This document shows positions 5,875 to 8,625 of a stretch of 8,625 bases of DNA, piece after piece. Each line of letters starts with the position of its first letter. Position 1 is the first letter of the stretch. Below the pieces are notes generated by a model. It was not told the DNA's origin and did not search any database. It was given only the letters and a program-made list of their open reading frames with translations. The position numbers and the translations under genes were made by a program. The stretch comes from Porticoccus sp041592135 (GTDB lineage Bacteria; Pseudomonadota; Gammaproteobacteria; Pseudomonadales; Porticoccaceae). Where the stretch lies: the NCBI GenBank assembly GCA_041592135.1, contig JBFHQR010000105.1. One strand, 5' to 3'.

Positions 5875-6609
5875 TTAAAGAAAATCACCCCAAAGTGACT
5901 GGAGGACGCTAATGGCGACAATCGGTGCCGTTTCAGTGCGGAACACCCGTGGCCCGAGCCGGAGTGACACGAAATGAGTGAGCAGAGCGGCATCGATTTC
6001 ACGATCGCTGAGCCCCCCCTCGGGGCCGATCAGCAGGGCGACAGAATCCACCTGGAGACTGCGCAACTGGCTGAGTGTGCGATCACTGCGGTGGTGAAGA
6101 ACCAGCCGCTGGTCGACCTGTAGCCGCGGCAGCCATTGTTCCAAAGGAGTGGGCGCGTGCAGCAACGGCAGGCGGTTGCGAAGGCTCTGCTCGCAGGCAC
6201 TGGCACAAATCTGCTGCCAGTGACGCTGTTTTTTATCGGACCGGTCACCCTTCAATTTCACCTCGGTGCGCTCTGTGTAGAGCGGGGTGATTTCACTGAC
6301 CCCGGCCTCGGTGGCCTTCTGCAGAACCCAATCCATGCGGTCGCCGCGGGACAGGCCAATGCCGAGATGGATGTGCAGTGGTGATTCCCGCTCGATCGCC
6401 ACGAATTCACCAACCTGCGCACTGGCGCGCTTGGCGTTGCAGGCCGACAGGGTGGCGCGATACTCGCCCCCCTGGCCATTGAACAGGGTCACCGGGGCCC
6501 CGGCTTGCAGCCGCAACACCGCGCCCAGATGCCGCGCTGCGCTGTCGTCCAGTGCGACTTCTGTGCCGGTCGCCAGCGGTTGGTCGGTGTAAACCCGGAT
6601 CTCGCGCAT
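5875..6609 (-). CDS. rsmE: 16S rRNA (uracil-1498-N3)-methyltransferase RsmE
   Basis: A SPOUT-class methyltransferase that uses SAM to make m3U1498 in the 16S rRNA of the 30S subunit. With the ATG at 6609 the protein has 244 residues, the family length (E. coli 243). An upstream in-frame start at 6639 would add ten residues inside metF and is less likely. An N-terminal PUA-like domain (about 1-70; HLGAVLRLQAG, FNGQGGEY) precedes the knotted catalytic domain. That domain carries GLSRGDRMDWVLQKATEAGV (85-104), TERTEVK, CEQSLRN (139-145), the SAM-pocket motif LLIGPEGGLSDREI (192-205) and LGPRVFRTETAPIVA (218-232). Its ATG overlaps the metF stop codon as TGATG and no clear ribosome site is seen, so translation is probably coupled to metF. 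Confidence 0.95.
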   Translation of the reverse strand: MREIRVYTDQPLATGTEVALDDSAARHLGAVLRLQAGAPVTLFNGQGGEYRATLSACNAKRASAQVGEFVAIERESPLHIHLGIGLSRGDRMDWVLQKATEAGVSEITPLYTERTEVKLKGDRSDKKQRHWQQICASACEQSLRNRLPLLHAPTPLEQWLPRLQVDQRLVLHHRSDRTLSQLRSLQVDSVALLIGPEGGLSDREIDAALLTHFVSLRLGPRVFRTETAPIVAISVLQSLWGDFL

Positions 6610-7448
6610 CAGCGTTCGGCGAAACCGAGGTTGCGGCACAGGGTGGCGCAGGTGTCGGCCTGGTTCATGGTGTAAAAGTGCAGTCCAGGTGCGCCGCCTG
6701 CCAGTAACGTCTCGCAGAGAGCTGTCACCACGTCCAGGCCAAAGGCCTTGACGCTGGCGCTGTCATCGCCAAATTGTTGCAACCGCTGGCGAATCCAGCG
6801 GGGAATGTCGGCGCCGCAATTGTCGGAAAAGCGCACCAGGTTCTGGAAGTTGATGATGGGCATGATGCCGGGAATGATGGGCTGGTCGATGCCGGCTTTC
6901 TGGCACTGTTCCAGATAGTAGAAGTAGGCATCAGGATTATAGAAATACTGGGTAATGGCGCGGTTGGCGCCGGCCTGGAATTTCTGGCCGAGCCAGTAAA
7001 TATCCCGGTCGTAGCTTTCGGCCTCGGGATGGATTTCCGGGTAACAGGCCACCAGCAGTTCAAAGGTGTCGCCAAAATGCTCGCGAATGAAGGCCACCAG
7101 CTGATTGGCGTAAACCAGCTGGGCCATGCCGCCCATGCCCGAAGGCAGGTCGCCGCGCAGTGCGACGATGCGCTTGAGACCCTCGTCCTTATAGCCTTGC
7201 AACAAGGCCAGTACGGACTCCTTGCTGTCGCCGCCAAAGGACAAATGCGGGGTGGCGCAGGAACCGGACTGCTGGATCTCCAGCACGATGTCCCTGGTGT
7301 GCTCGCGGGTGGAGCCGCCCGCGCCGTAGGTGACGGAGAAAAACTCCGGCTGGAAGCGCGCCAGCTGTCGCTGGGTGGCGCGCAGCTTGTCGCGCCCCTC
7401 CGGCGTCTTCGGCGGGAAGAATTCAAAACTCAAATGTCGATCAGTCAT
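6609..7448 (-). CDS. metF: 5,10-methylenetetrahydrofolate reductase (MetF)
   Basis: A cytoplasmic FAD-dependent TIM-barrel enzyme that reduces 5,10-methylene-THF to 5-methyl-THF, the methyl donor for methionine synthesis from homocysteine. The 279-residue length suits bacterial MetF (E. coli 296). Landmarks are FEFFPPKTPEG (8-18; Glu9 matches the E. coli general acid Glu28), SVTYGAGGSTRE (38-49), IVALRGDLP (94-102; Asp100 matches the flavin-contact Asp120), YPEIHPEA (136-143), GANRAITQYFY (160-170; Gln167 matches Gln183), IIPGIMPI (191-198) and GLHFYTMN (255-262). The start ATG lies 43 bases after the ahcY stop. The gap shows only a weak ribosome site and no room for a riboswitch. It sits between the gene that releases homocysteine and a SAM-using methyltransferase, so the operon links both halves of the methyl cycle. 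Confidence 0.97.
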   Translation of the reverse strand: MTDRHLSFEFFPPKTPEGRDKLRATQRQLARFQPEFFSVTYGAGGSTREHTRDIVLEIQQSGSCATPHLSFGGDSKESVLALLQGYKDEGLKRIVALRGDLPSGMGGMAQLVYANQLVAFIREHFGDTFELLVACYPEIHPEAESYDRDIYWLGQKFQAGANRAITQYFYNPDAYFYYLEQCQKAGIDQPIIPGIMPIINFQNLVRFSDNCGADIPRWIRQRLQQFGDDSASVKAFGLDVVTALCETLLAGGAPGLHFYTMNQADTCATLCRNLGFAER

Positions 7449-7491
7449 GGCAATTCGCTGTTCCGGTCATTATTGGCTGCGGGGACAGCTA

Positions 7492-8625
<1,134 letters not shown>

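Noticed and set aside
7449..7491. Possible SAM or SAH riboswitch before metF
   Set aside because: Only 43 bases separate ahcY and metF, and none of the characteristic stems is visible.

Overview
The window looks like a chromosomal segment of a marine-type gammaproteobacterium. The evidence is an ahcY-metF-rsmE cluster with proteobacterial sequence signatures, a SecB-family chaperone and a GGDEF/EAL protein. Assignment below class is not supported. The sequence falls into two blocks facing each other.

Left block, + strand (1-3507). The window opens inside the gene for the acetone carboxylase alpha subunit. The small zinc-finger gamma subunit follows, and a strong intrinsic terminator ends the operon. 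The beta subunit gene is expected just upstream of the window. The enzyme carboxylates acetone to acetoacetate with ATP. Codons in this block are biased towards T-ended forms of highly expressed genes, unlike the GC-rich right block. Next comes a separate monocistronic gene for a SecB-like chaperone. It lacks several residues that E. coli SecB uses to bind SecA. It has its own promoter candidates and its own terminator.

Centre (3508-3911), no protein gene. Directly after the T-run of the secB-like terminator lies about 220 nt of dense nested hairpins. Its motifs and stem order resemble HEARO RNA, the omega-RNA of IscB (the OMEGA RNA-guided nuclease family), but no iscB gene follows. This is the most interesting feature here. 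The candidate guide would be the 3' arm and T-tract of the neighbouring terminator.

Right block, - strand (8625-3912). Read in its own direction: ahcY (cut by the window edge), then metF, then rsmE, then a membrane-anchored GGDEF-EAL protein. AhcY clears S-adenosylhomocysteine and releases homocysteine. MetF supplies the methyl-folate that remethylates it to methionine. RsmE is a SAM-dependent 16S rRNA methyltransferase. metF and rsmE overlap by one base (TGATG). The GGDEF-EAL gene follows after a 265-nt gap (to the preferred rsmE stop it is 220 nt) that holds short inverted repeats, so it probably has its own promoter. It converges on the secB-like gene and the RNA element.
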